Assembly: GCA_012932295.1 (NCBI GenBank)
Contig: JAAONU010000014.1
Location: 20,778,325 to 20,842,324 of the forward strand
Direction of reading: 5' to 3'
DNA: 64,000 nt
Origin: Cyclina sinensis
Lineage: Eukaryota; Mollusca; Bivalvia; Venerida; Veneridae
Made by a program: the position numbers and the translations under genes. Shown here piece after piece: positions 24,501 through 32,029 of the stretch (position 1 is its first letter; the number at the start of each line of letters is the position of its first letter). Under the pieces are notes generated by a model, which did no database searches, was not told where the DNA came from, and saw only the letters and a program-made list of their open reading frames with translations.

Positions 24501-26455
24501 TTTTCAGTGTTACAATTTACACCTATTCACTTCCCTGATATCGGAGACGAAGAAAGCTCGTTAAAAAGATCGACGCTTTTTGTTGTTGTTGTTGTGGGGC
24601 TAAGATAACATTCTTTAACCAAGAGTTTGTGACTACCCGTGTGATTTAACTGTCATGTTGAATTTGCACTATGTAAATGTTTACATATCTATCTATCTCT
24701 ACATTAACCTTTTTATCTGCATGATAAGAACACGATCAGGAATGTAGGGACTGCTCTGCTCTGATATCTTGATCGCTCTGACACGCGAAAGGATAAAAAA
24801 TACCTAAAGGAGCTGAAATACCTAAGATCAATAATCTGATAGAATGTTTCTTCAATGTAAGATTAGCATTAACATTTAAGATGACTAACAGCAGTTTAAA
24901 CTACAGCTTTAATGTATATTGAGTACCTTAGCAGAACAATGTTTAGAGAACAATTTTCTACGCCTACTTTTCGAGCCATCAGGTTATTTATCGAGACATA
25001 AACGCATATACACAAAAACATAGAGATGGAAATAAAGGCTTCCTGTCAGTTTCATCTCTTTCAAATGACTTGGTATTTTAAGTGTGGGTTAAATTTAATT
25101 AACAAAAAGGAAAAGTTATTTGATGAGGAAATCAGGAGACCAAAGCTATGTTTTCACTGCATCAGATTAAAAACGAAACTTCTAAAAGACTTTTCTTGAT
25201 GTGAACGTTGACTATTTGTTTAGCAAATTCTTTATGCAACCTCAACTTTTTCTACAAGAAAATTTTTTTACCTACTTAAATAAGGAAAAAAAAATCCCTG
25301 AAAAGCAGTTCATTCTCCTTTTTTAATTTTCAAAGAAATTAAGGCTAGTCCACAATCGGTAGATGAGCATTTTAAGATACGTATCAAGAGACAGACAAAA
25401 GTTTAGTTTATCATCAACCCAGTAGGGCTATTTTAAGAGAAATGCTTGAGATGAATTTCACAAAAATGGAACACATCTGTAGAATATGTGCTTCAACAAT
25501 AACGTATTAGTGTAAGATATTTTTTGGATTTTTCTCTTCCTAAACGAATAACAATATAGTGCAGTCTATTTAGAGAACTTGGTTTCTTGTCGTTAGTGTT
25601 CAGGAACTCTGATTTCTCTCAATATCCATCGGTTGTCCACTGATATCAGCTTTTTTAGTGCAAACAATTGGCATGTACAATGTTTTATCAAACATTGATC
25701 GAGTATAAGTAATCTCTGAAGAGTTTCTTAGTTTTATCAAAACAGTTTATACAATGCCCTCTAAAAACACTAAAACAATTCTTAATTTAATTTTATTCGC
25801 TCATGTTTTCCTGATCATACTCTTTTGGCAGAGTAAATCTAAATTAAATTTTAATATTGACCCATTTTGGACATAAATTTAGCTTTGACATGGAATAACT
25901 TCCATTTTGTAATATAAAACTGATTGTGTTTCGACTTATTGTTAATGATTACTAGATTTTAGGACAGAAAATTTTAAGATATAAAATAAAAACGAGCAAA
26001 AACCCTACATGATACAAATAACACTAATAACAGATGACGTGATACGTTCTTTAATCAGATCGTTTCTGAAGACTCCATCTTTTCTTTATATGTTTTGCAA
26101 TTTAATGCATCCAGATTGATCTATTTTTAGATACATATTGCCTGATCTATGTGAATAACATACAATTAGTTATATGTTTTAGATTTGTAAGCAAATTATA
26201 AGCATGTTGCTCTCATATCTTTTGTCGCAAAAAATAAAGATGACTACAACAGACATTTTATCAGAGATAAAGTTCTTGTTTGAGCACATGTTCTTACGTA
26301 ATGATATGATATCATAACAGTACCTGAAAATAAGCTGACAGTACGCAGCTTTGGAGACAGATTTTCAGTTAACTTTTGTTTTCATTCTAAATGTAAAAGA
26401 AATTCATACCTTTTGGGCTATTTATAAAGACGTACACCACATCAGTCTTGGTCAT
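3335..26455 (-). CDS. ionotropic glutamate receptor subunit, 11-exon model (5' end incomplete)
   Basis: Ligand-gated cation channel subunit of the plasma membrane. The exons listed separately join with GT/AG borders and matching phases and total 2421 nt, an 806-residue product. Domains by model residue: amino-terminal domain about 1-330; S1 ligand-binding half from the TTLIEPPF segment (about 339-346) to about 460; M1 467-488; re-entrant M2 about 505-520; M3 with SIYTANLAAFLT 543-553 (canonical SYTANLAAF); S2 about 556-710; M4 about 713-737; tail 738-806. Family members are usually 850-950 residues, so about 80 N-terminal residues including the signal peptide are missing. The agonist carboxylate-binding Arg is kept (R429, in ITPER), but the Ser/Thr pair of S2 is Gln-Ile (582-583), the amino-group-binding Glu is Asp (631) and the Q/R site is Arg (514). 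It is clearly an iGluR. Its subfamily (AKDF, epsilon or NMDA-like) is unsettled: M3 looks non-NMDA, while the AFIWDS segment resembles GluN1. Confidence 0.9.
3521..5192. other. iGluR last intron
   Basis: Begins with a GTAAGT donor after the M4 exon (minus strand) and ends at the TCTAG acceptor of the tail exon. AT-rich, with no repeat family or coding segment that I recognise. The 62-codon ORF at 4003..4191 is unsupported. Confidence 0.6.
5193..5358 (-). CDS. iGluR exon: end of S2 and membrane segment M4
   Basis: Acceptor TTGGTTTTAG, donor TGT|GTAAGT. The first base completes the Lys codon split by the upstream exon, giving EGK-WWRRPNC, which matches the family's conserved KWW/C segment before M4. 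The hydrophobic run MFIVLLGGIILSAIVCII (model residues 717-734) is M4, followed by the basic, Cys-rich stop-transfer NKKCKKC. The exon is found by phase and motif; it is too short and ends too early to appear as a long ORF on the minus strand. Confidence 0.93.
5359..8867. other. iGluR intron with degenerate repeats and one bivalve repeat element
   Basis: Between the M3/S2 exon and the M4 exon. About 6240..6600 holds degraded repeat text with GTGACC motifs and the short palindrome CGGATTCGAATCCG near 6570. 6820..7805 is a well-formed tandem repeat element listed separately. The rest (5359..6240 and 7806..8867) shows nothing I recognise. Confidence 0.5.
6820..7805. repeat. bivalve-type tandem repeat element with GGAC run and 3' hairpin
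   Basis: About six degenerate units of 135-145 bp, each containing GTGACCTTTGACCCAGTGACC, GGTCATCTACTGGTCATGACC and TTCTTAAGTTATTGGGCGG (7018, 7160, 7299, 7429, 7569 and 7712 mark the ATTGGGC points). After the last unit come a GACGGACGGCCGGACGGAC run (7738..7757) and a hairpin, TATACCCCCACAAC / TTGTGCGGGGGTATA, at 7771..7802. The 5' end has a matching ATACCCCCGC at 6852. No ORF, so a non-autonomous element or its satellite-like derivative. Confidence 0.75.
8868..9694 (-). CDS. iGluR exon: second part of S1, M1, pore loop, M3 and most of S2
   Basis: 827 nt between a TATTTTTACAG acceptor and a GGAAA|GTAAGT donor that splits a Lys codon. It reads KADIALAPFSITPERSAVVD (415-434), with agonist Arg 429; M1 VWIAIFLSFIFVGLFLFVV; pore segment DSFWYVWGTLLRADLSGSP, with Arg at the Q/R position (codon AGA, 9397..9395); M3 ending IYTANLAAFLT; then S2 with YGTVEDGQIESFF where the family has G-S/T-T-x-x-FF, and AFIWDSPTVRHE where AMPA/kainate receptors have Glu and glycine-binding subunits have Asp. 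This exon alone identifies the family. Confidence 0.97.
9939..10154 (-). CDS. iGluR exon: first part of the S1 ligand-binding half
   Basis: 216 nt, phase 0 to 0. Acceptor TTAACTTGCAG, donor GATGAT|GTAAAT. Starts EPPFIQWKNE, the conserved E-x-P-F entry to S1, and contains FEGFCIDIIEEIAKMLNF (family: YEGYCVDLxxEIAK) and RYWTGMIRHLLDD (family: W-N-G-M-V-x-E-L), joining to KADIALAP in the next exon. The reading frame continues into the intron for some 24 codons, but GTAAAT at 9938 gives the only join that restores the family pattern. Confidence 0.95.
10361..10489 (-). CDS. iGluR exon: end of ATD and linker into S1
   Basis: 129 nt, phase 0 to 0. Acceptor ATTATTTTACAG, donor ATT|GTATGT. Encodes SGTWHSGGETIEKR through ADKVLRITTLI. 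GTW and LRITTLI align with the family's VGTWN...L-x-V-T-T-I-L just before E-E-P-F, and the next exon supplies EPPF. The exon is open on both sides of its borders on the minus strand, so the borders rest on the splice signals and the family pattern. Confidence 0.9.
10490..13984. other. iGluR intron with one repeat element and an AT microsatellite
   Basis: Holds the repeat element at 10665..11068. 11100..11260 looks like unclassified repeat text: its minus-strand ORF runs across the repeat border and is not a gene. A short TATA dinucleotide run sits at 12275..12295. 12300..13984 shows nothing recognised. Confidence 0.5.
10665..11068. repeat. bivalve-type repeat element, two tandem units, GGAC run and 3' hairpin
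   Basis: Two units of about 170 bp share GGGGTCAAGGTCAAATNAAT, TATAGGTCAGTG, TGTGTCCAAGTATGAAGTAA and CAATGTTAAAGTTTT. They are followed by GGACGGACTGACGGACGGAC (11010..11029) and a small hairpin TATGCC / GGCATA (11042..11065). Same layout as the element at 6820..7805 but a different core sequence. Confidence 0.7.
13985..14089 (-). CDS. iGluR exon: ATD, late part (NAGNAG acceptor)
   Basis: 105 nt, phase 0 to 0, donor GCG|GTAAGT. Encodes IDISGCTGPLNFTKEGSRNE then TYFQMIALEGLVNGA. CTGPLNF fits the family's C-x-G-x-x-G-x-x-x-F strand near the end of the ATD. The acceptor is a tandem AAGCAG: using CAG (as here) starts with Ile; using AAG starts the exon at 14092 and adds one Gln. Confidence 0.9.
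14585..14612. repeat. GT-rich microsatellite
   Basis: Imperfect (GT)n run with TTTG and GCGC interruptions in the receptor intron. Confidence 0.8.
14771..14946. mobile_element. foldback / MITE-like palindrome
   Basis: Two arms of about 80 bp in inverted orientation around a 17-bp centre (14850..14867). The arms start GGAAATAGATTTTAA and share a CGTCTGATATATCACGG / CGTATATATCACGG core and GTAATTTAATCAC / GTAATTATTTAATCAC inner ends. A further piece of the same sequence (GCCTGATATATCACGC near 15057 and TAGAATGTATATCTATTTT near 15113) lies downstream, so the full element may reach about 15130. No ORF. Confidence 0.75.
15452..15703 (-). CDS. iGluR exon: middle ATD
   Basis: 252 nt, phase 0 to 0; acceptor TTCGTTTTCAG, donor ACG|GTAAGA. 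Encodes GSGDIDMSRYIDSRANLTLL through ADIRRQVKT. LTKALYYDVFRII fits the family's A-L-x-Y-D-A-V helix of ATD lobe 2. An NGT glycosylation sequon is present. The insert between this helix and the next exon (NEDNIPSGDKEEQMSDK) is acidic and variable, as in other iGluRs. Confidence 0.93.
15704..16779. other. iGluR intron, no recognised content
   Basis: AT-rich intron between the GTAAGT donor at 16779 and the TTTTCAG acceptor at 15704. No repeat or coding segment recognised. The minus-strand ORF at 15720..15983 is intronic read-through. Confidence 0.6.
16780..16833 (-). CDS. iGluR 54-nt exon: ATD
   Basis: Acceptor TCATTTTTCAG, donor CTG|GTAAGT; phase 0 to 0, 18 codons ALYLSLLSRPNSWLIVTL. It joins VVLTQ upstream to GSGDIDM downstream, matching the family pattern of a helix, then W-L-I-x-T, then the D segment. 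Too short to stand out as an ORF; found by splice signals and phase. Confidence 0.88.
16834..18606. other. iGluR intron, no recognised content
   Basis: AT-rich. I see no repeat family, RNA gene or coding segment. Confidence 0.55.
18607..18800 (-). CDS. iGluR exon: ATD
   Basis: 194 nt; acceptor TTTCCAACAG, donor CAG|GTGAGC. The first two bases complete a Gly codon (DTQQ-G-SSLAAL). Encodes SSLAALMMEHINGKRDLYDI, then RSYDVQRN and a helix ending KDLRRKP before the hydrophobic strand VSNFLVMCSPSIADVVLTQ. This is the strand-helix alternation of the periplasmic-binding-like ATD. Confidence 0.92.
18801..19703. other. iGluR intron, no recognised content
   Basis: AT-rich intron between a GTTAGT donor and the CAACAG acceptor. 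Plus-strand ORFs here are shadows or random. Confidence 0.6.
19704..19949 (-). CDS. iGluR exon: ATD core
   Basis: 246 nt; acceptor after a T-rich tract (TTTTTTTTCAG), donor CAACAAG|GTTAGT. Codes INETRKANLVALVGQYDELY, then DHLRIPYFITSAVP and DLFQHYKWKAAGVLYDTQQ. These match the family's VxAIVGP-x-S, L-x-V-P-x-I and YYNWKxVxVLYD strands. The two leading bases complete an Ala codon when joined to the candidate exon at 26410..26455. Confidence 0.93.
20982..21286. mobile_element. foldback / MITE-like inverted repeat
   Basis: Left arm about 20982..21128 and right arm about 21143..21286 are imperfect inverted copies. Both carry GGGACATGTGTCAGT and GGAGAAAAATATAAGCTTT (read on opposite strands) and end at GAAAATTACCCGTTAGTATTTCAT-type sequence. 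The centre has GTGAAACCTAGG facing GCGAGGTTTCAC. No ORF. Confidence 0.75.
21544..22656. mobile_element. hAT-like non-autonomous element with internal tandem duplication
   Basis: The left end reads CAGCCGCGGATTCAGCC and the right end, reverse-complemented, CAGGGGCGGATACAG, like the CAGGGGCGGATCCAG termini I associate with hAT-type elements. A 364-bp segment occurs twice in tandem (21545..21908 and 21909..22243, the second about 30 bp shorter); each starts AGCCGCGGATTCAGCCACGG. The right part (22440..22656) is C-rich with GGGGAGGCCCCCCGTACCCC. No convincing 8-bp target duplication and no transposase. Confidence 0.6.
23152..23331. repeat. 36-bp minisatellite, five copies
   Basis: Five head-to-tail units of 36 bp built on TGTTATGACTGAATCACGCT plus GAGACGAGGCTTTGAC. 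The middle copies are identical; the first has CAAGG for CGAGG and the last ends GTTTTGTA. Confidence 0.95.
26410..26455 (-). CDS. candidate iGluR exon: early ATD strand
   Basis: Donor AAAAG|GTATGA. Reads MTKTDVVYVFINSPK plus one base that, with the next exon, makes Ala: the phase fits exactly and VVYVFIN-SPKAINETRKAN matches the strand and helix before VALVG in the family. Its 5' border is unsure. The frame is open only back to about 26464 (FLK before the Met). AAAG|ATG is a poor acceptor; the better acceptor TTATTGTTTAG at 26486 would make this a first coding exon with in-frame stops before the ATG, giving a protein with no signal peptide. Earlier exons probably exist but were not found. 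Confidence 0.5.
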
Positions 26456-29400
26456 CTTTAAGAATTATTACCTTTTCTTTTTGTCCTAAACAATAACATA
26501 ATGCATTTGTATACCCCCACTCTGTAATCGTGTATTTTCTTTTAATATAAAACATGTTATCATGAACAGCAGTAACCCTCGCCTTGTAAGAATAAGTTAG
26601 TGTATGTTTCAGGAAACATACCATTCTGTTTTCTTGGTACATTGTCTTGGGATTATTTCACATAGCGTCAACATTTTGCATAATATGCAATACTTCTAGA
26701 ACAATTTTCATAAAGAGAAAATGAAAATAAAAAAAAATATGTAAAGGAAACAGGAATATAAATTACAGTGACTGTGTTTATTTTGAAGAGTTATATAAAC
26801 GGTATGTGAGTTTAACTCTTGACACTGCTATTTGCAATATGCTTTGTAGCGATCTTATTATCAAGAAAGAAGCATCAAGAAGCGCTGTTTAAATGATATT
26901 TTATACTACCTGAACAATGATTGACAACTGCGTTAAACAGCAAATTGAAATATGTGATTAGACGTATTTGCAATTATTGAAGTCATGCATCTGAACATAT
27001 TGTCATTTTGAAACTTTTTTTATATATTTTAAAAATGTTTAACAAATAAGGTGACTTTCAATTGGAAAAAAGATTATCAGTAACTTCCTTTCATGTTGAT
27101 ATGCAGAATTCAGAATGGGAATATTTTCAATTTTGAAATTGTACAACAGGAGTGAAAACTTGATGTTCTCAAAGCGTGCAAGTTTGTTCGTACGATAAAA
27201 AAAAGATAAATTTACGTTTGGGAACACGTTTCGTTAATGAAACTTAACAAAGAAAAAAACAGTCGTAAAGAAATAGTAATCGATAAATGTTCTACCAAAG
27301 CACTGATGGTAATATTTTTAACTTATAAACAGTTTAAGAAGTTGACCATAATCATTTTCTTTTCTGGTAATAAATAAAGGCTTTAGGCCTGTGTGAACAT
27401 TTTTAGTTTTCAAGCAAAAGGAAGAGACATTAAACGGGGGAAAACGACCGTATGTTACCATAACCACAAACATTTCTTGATTGTTAACCAGGTATTCACT
27501 TACTTTCAACACATGTTAGGTTATCAGTCTGTCTCAACAAGTTTTAGATAATTCTTTCTGTGTTGCAATTTTCAAACGAACCATTGCCTATTATCTTTAA
27601 AACAAAATACCAACGTGAACTATTTTGCGTACATTAAGTAACACACGTAATAGCGACTGAGATAAGATAAACATTCATTTTAATGCTATGATGACTTGAT
27701 AATGATACATTTTAAACCAAGGTAATGTGTTGAGATATACCTGCCTCTACTTTCGCATTATCTATTTGCACTTAAACGTGGATAAGAAATTTTGCTTTAC
27801 AACCTTTTCAAACTTGTATATTTTTTTTTCTTCCTGCATTTTGTAATTTAACAACCATTAATAGTGTTTTTAAGAGCCATAGGGTAAGCTTTTTGTAATT
27901 ATGTATTTCTGTTTATTTATCTCACGATATCAGGACTTTCCATTTAGAGTAAACATGCACGTGTCTTACATGTGTATTCCGAAAATGCTATATACCATAG
28001 AATAAATCAACAAAATCAAGATAATTAAAAAAACTACAATTACAAGGACTTATTTTCTAAATTAAGTATTTGCAAGAAACCTAAAGAAATTGTTTGCAAC
28101 TGATTTTGACATCGCCCTGCTATAAAACATGCAATTTGCAGAAACATTTAAGGTCAATTTAAGTTAGAGTGTTTCACCTGTCTGATCTAAAAAAATATAC
28201 TTACTCTAAAGGCATTTTGAAAAAAATAGAAAAATCATCAAAATCCTTGAAAACTCTGCAAAGAGCGTTCGTAACGCTTGACTTTTGTATTATCAACTGA
28301 CTTCCTGATTTTGTGAAAGTTTTTATTTACATTTCGTAATTGTTTTGTGAAATAAAAATGACAAGGGACATTTGGCTACGGAGGAAGGTACTTTAGAAAT
28401 TTTGACGCGTCGAACATTTTTGTAACAACAACATAATTTAACAAATATTATAACTCTAAAAATTATGATCACTGTCATTAGTAATTAGCAACATTCCTTT
28501 AAAAATGATTCATGCACTTCAAATTAAATGTTTCAGAATCGATGTTGTTTGTCCTCTGTATACACTGTGTCTATCTTTTTCTGTTAGTTTATTATTGTCT
28601 GAACCGGTTTTCCGTATGATCAACAGGTTGTGGGTTAGTATACAGCCATGAAATGATGACGAAGGAAATGACGTAATATATGGACATGGCAAATGTGATA
28701 TTAATCGTTATAATGTAACTGTTTATTACATGACTGTATAGATAATCAAACTGGGCATAATGGACATTTTCTCAGTAAAATGTTAACATATCTCAGTATA
28801 TACAAAATTATCATAGTTTTTATATCCATTCTTCCATTTCTTTTCAGTCACAACGTACATGTTCAATGCACGGGACATCGGCTGGATGTCTCATCCGAAA
28901 GACGTTTGTTGTTTTAGTGAAGAACTGTCTGTAGGCTACCTTAAACGACTTTACGGAATGTCTAAAATCATCTTCTGGACAAGTCCTGGTAACATGCTTG
29001 TTGGAAGCCTTTTAATTTCATTAAATGGTATTAAAAACATTGTTGACGGGACTCAAAAACATTCAGCTTATTACGAGATAGATTCAAAAGCTCAAACGTT
29101 GAACAGTTATACAACAGACATTGTTTACATAAACTTATAAGTTTTAAATGCATATAATGAAATTTCTGTAAACACCACAGCCGTTTATTAAATGTTTATT
29201 TCATTTTTTTCGTCAAAAATGGCTTCAAAATATTTTTTTACGATTCTTTTTTCAAAGCTTTCAGCGGCTGATCAATTTTCAGACTGATGCATTATAGCAT
29301 TCAGAACTTATTCAGCATCTGTCAAGGAAAACATTAAAGTCATAAAGTATGCTGCAACAATAAAAAGAAAAAAAAACATAACATGCATCAGAAGCCTGAT

Positions 29401-32029
29401 TGTGACTCTTTCAAATGCGAAGTCCTCAATTCCTTAGAGATGTATAGTTTTTATGTAAATGCACTGTTTAAACATAAATTCAGTGCGACGCCTTTTTTGT
29501 TGATAATTAAATTTAAACAGGATAAAGCTTTTAAATTCCACATGGTTGTCAAAGTAGATATTGATTTCCATTATTTCATTGAAGGCTTTTAGAAAACCTG
29601 GATAGCCTGTCTCTTGTTGTCTGTTATCCATGTATATCAAATAACATTTTCAAAGATTTAAAGCAAACTGGTGATTATAAATTGAAGATAGTACATTTCT
29701 GTTAAAAGACTTTGGAACAAAATCGGTTTCGTTTTATTATCTGATTGTCGAGCAATGCAAAAGCAGAAGCATACAAAGAAATAACATCGGGTTTTACTAA
29801 CATGACTTTCAGAATTCACTATACAGGAAACTAAAAATGCATTAAAATACCATTTGACTATTAAACAATATTCTCAATAACTACATGGATGTGAGACTGA
29901 CTTTTTTCATTAAACTAGAAAAAAATCTAAATGAATTTCAATCGACCATCTTCCTCAGAGTTGCAGGACGTTGAATTATCGAAAATGCTATTTTGTCTAT
30001 TTGCGAAATCTCACGGTTGTTGTTTTTTTCTTAATATGTAGTTGTAATGCATGGTTGTTTTGCTTATATAAAGATTTGCGTTTATCTTTTAAGTATTTGA
30101 GGATGTTTTGTAAGATATTTATACTCTTACATTATTATCTGTAATTTCAAGTAGCAGGCGGTTGTCTTAGCTGGTGAATTAGTTTGCCCAAATGGAGCTA
30201 ATTGGTCACAATATTTGAAAGAGTTTGATAAAAAAAAACACGATCTAAAGCAGCAAAATTGTTAATAAAGATACGTAGATATTTATTTAAACTGTATGTG
30301 TTTTCAATTTTAGTGAAATATTTAAAATACAGTAATGGATCTGAAATAGAAAAATATAATTATTACGATATTTATGTTCTTTGGCACTCTTCTCTCCTCC
30401 ACACATTGAGATTATTAAATGTATTTACATCTTATTGCAATGTTTTGTCCACATTCTATTGTATAACTAATCAGAAAAATAAAAAAATAGTTAATATCAA
30501 ATTGATACTATAAACAATGATTTGTCAGAAAAGATGTTTAAACTAATGACCATGAAAACCCAATTATTGTACAAATCCGATACTGGGGATTCCACGGGAA
30601 ATATATATACATGTACGTTTAAGTGTTTCGAAAAAACAACAATTGTCTTAAAATAAATTCATGGAAAATCCTTTGTCCTGTATATGTTTTATCTAAGAGA
30701 AAGAAGAAAAAACAATCATGGAGCTTAATTTCATATTATTGTAGAAACTTATCTGATATTGGTAACATCTCAAATTGCTTTTATGGTGACCAAAAAAAAC
30801 ATGTATTGTGTTGAGAAAATAAAACTGGTTGCAACTCCAGCAATTTACTAAAGAGAAAAAAGCGATATATTCCAAGATGTCAGAACAAAATTCAATTTTC
30901 AATGTTTAAGTGAAAAAACGCCACAGCGTACATCTTCGCCTGCTTTATATATTACTTATGATAGGTAAGAAAGTACTCTCTTCCTAGCCAGAACTGAAGA
31001 TCGACTTTATAACTTCATGTTGTTAAGAATTTGCCCCTAAGCTAATGTTAAAGAGATTTCTTGATCTCTGCTTCCGTCTGGAATTGTTTTTTGCTTACAA
31101 AATGTTATATATTTTTTCAAGCTGTATCAGTTTTGACACCTGTATGATGTACTTAATCAGCAATTACAACATTCAGAGATGATTTTAAGAGACATTATAT
31201 CTAACCAAGGATTTCTTCCTATCAAAATGATATCAGGGCATTCCATACCGTTATGGTGCACTGATTAACTTGTTACGTAAGTGGGAATGTTTAATAAGTT
31301 GTTTTGTAAAACAGTCGCCAAAATGAAAGACGACATGAATGCAAAAGGAAATAAGCTGGTGTCTTTCCTATAGTTTTCATGAAATCATAAATGTTATGTT
31401 AACTGCTAAATATTTTTGTTCTGAAATATCAAACAGAAGTATTGATAAAAATATACATATTCAAAAAAGGTTATAAAATTTAATATCAAACGTTTTCCTT
31501 TTATACATGAAGGATAAATTTTATGAGAAGAATGAAAGGTCACGTGATTCTTCAGAAAATTGTTCTTTGGATATAATTATAATGAGCTTTGTCAGACGAA
31601 ATATTATGAACAAGGTAAAAATAAAAAACAATCTAACTCTGACTCAGGTTCACTTTTAGTGCAATACCGCCATGATAAAGCTGGTATTTTTTAAACCGTT
31701 TGTGCTTTTGCAAATGTTGATTTACACAGATTTACTAAATTAAATCTTTTCAATTTTCGGAGCATTATTTTTTTTCAACCACTGAAATAGAACTATCTAG
31801 GCAACAGTTTATAGCAAATAAACTACGAAACAAAAAAAAACATTTATAAAAAAAGAATTTACTTCTCCGTAATAAATGTGCCAAATGTCTCACAAATCAA
31901 TATCTCCCACCCAATGATGCTTCTCATGAGAACGAAGTTTTAATTAATAACTGAATAAATTTATTTAGAGATTCAGGGCACAATTTAGCACAATTTCTAG
32001 GATGTTGTAAATGAAATTATAAAATGTTA
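26456..32029. other. upstream region of the iGluR gene, no clear gene
   Basis: AT-rich. The missing first exons of the receptor may lie here. A 51-nt minus-strand segment at 28205..28255 has a good acceptor (CTCTTTGCAG) and a perfect donor (GTAAGTAT), with an open frame VFKDFDDFSIFFKMPLE, but no homology. An orphan plus-strand ORF at 28848..29140 is listed separately. I recognise nothing else. Confidence 0.35.
28848..29140 (+). other. orphan ORF behind a splice acceptor
   Basis: A pyrimidine-rich acceptor (CCATTTCTTTTCAG, ending 28847) is followed by an open frame of about 96 codons: TTYMFNARDIGWMSHPKDVC, later FSEELSVGYLKRLYG and IIFWTSPGNMLVGSLLIS, ending DIVYINL then TAA at 29138..29140. 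It could be the last exon of a plus-strand gene, a retained gene fragment, or chance. I do not recognise the protein and find no upstream exon, so no function is given. Confidence 0.25.

Larger units (their letters stand above)
19950..26409. other. large iGluR intron rich in repeats
   Basis: About 6.5 kb if the 26410 exon is right. Holds a foldback (20982..21286), a hAT-like element with an internal duplication (21544..22656) and a 36-bp minisatellite (23152..23331). The 127-codon plus-strand ORF at 22759..23142 matches nothing I know. 23340..26409 shows nothing recognised. Confidence 0.5.
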
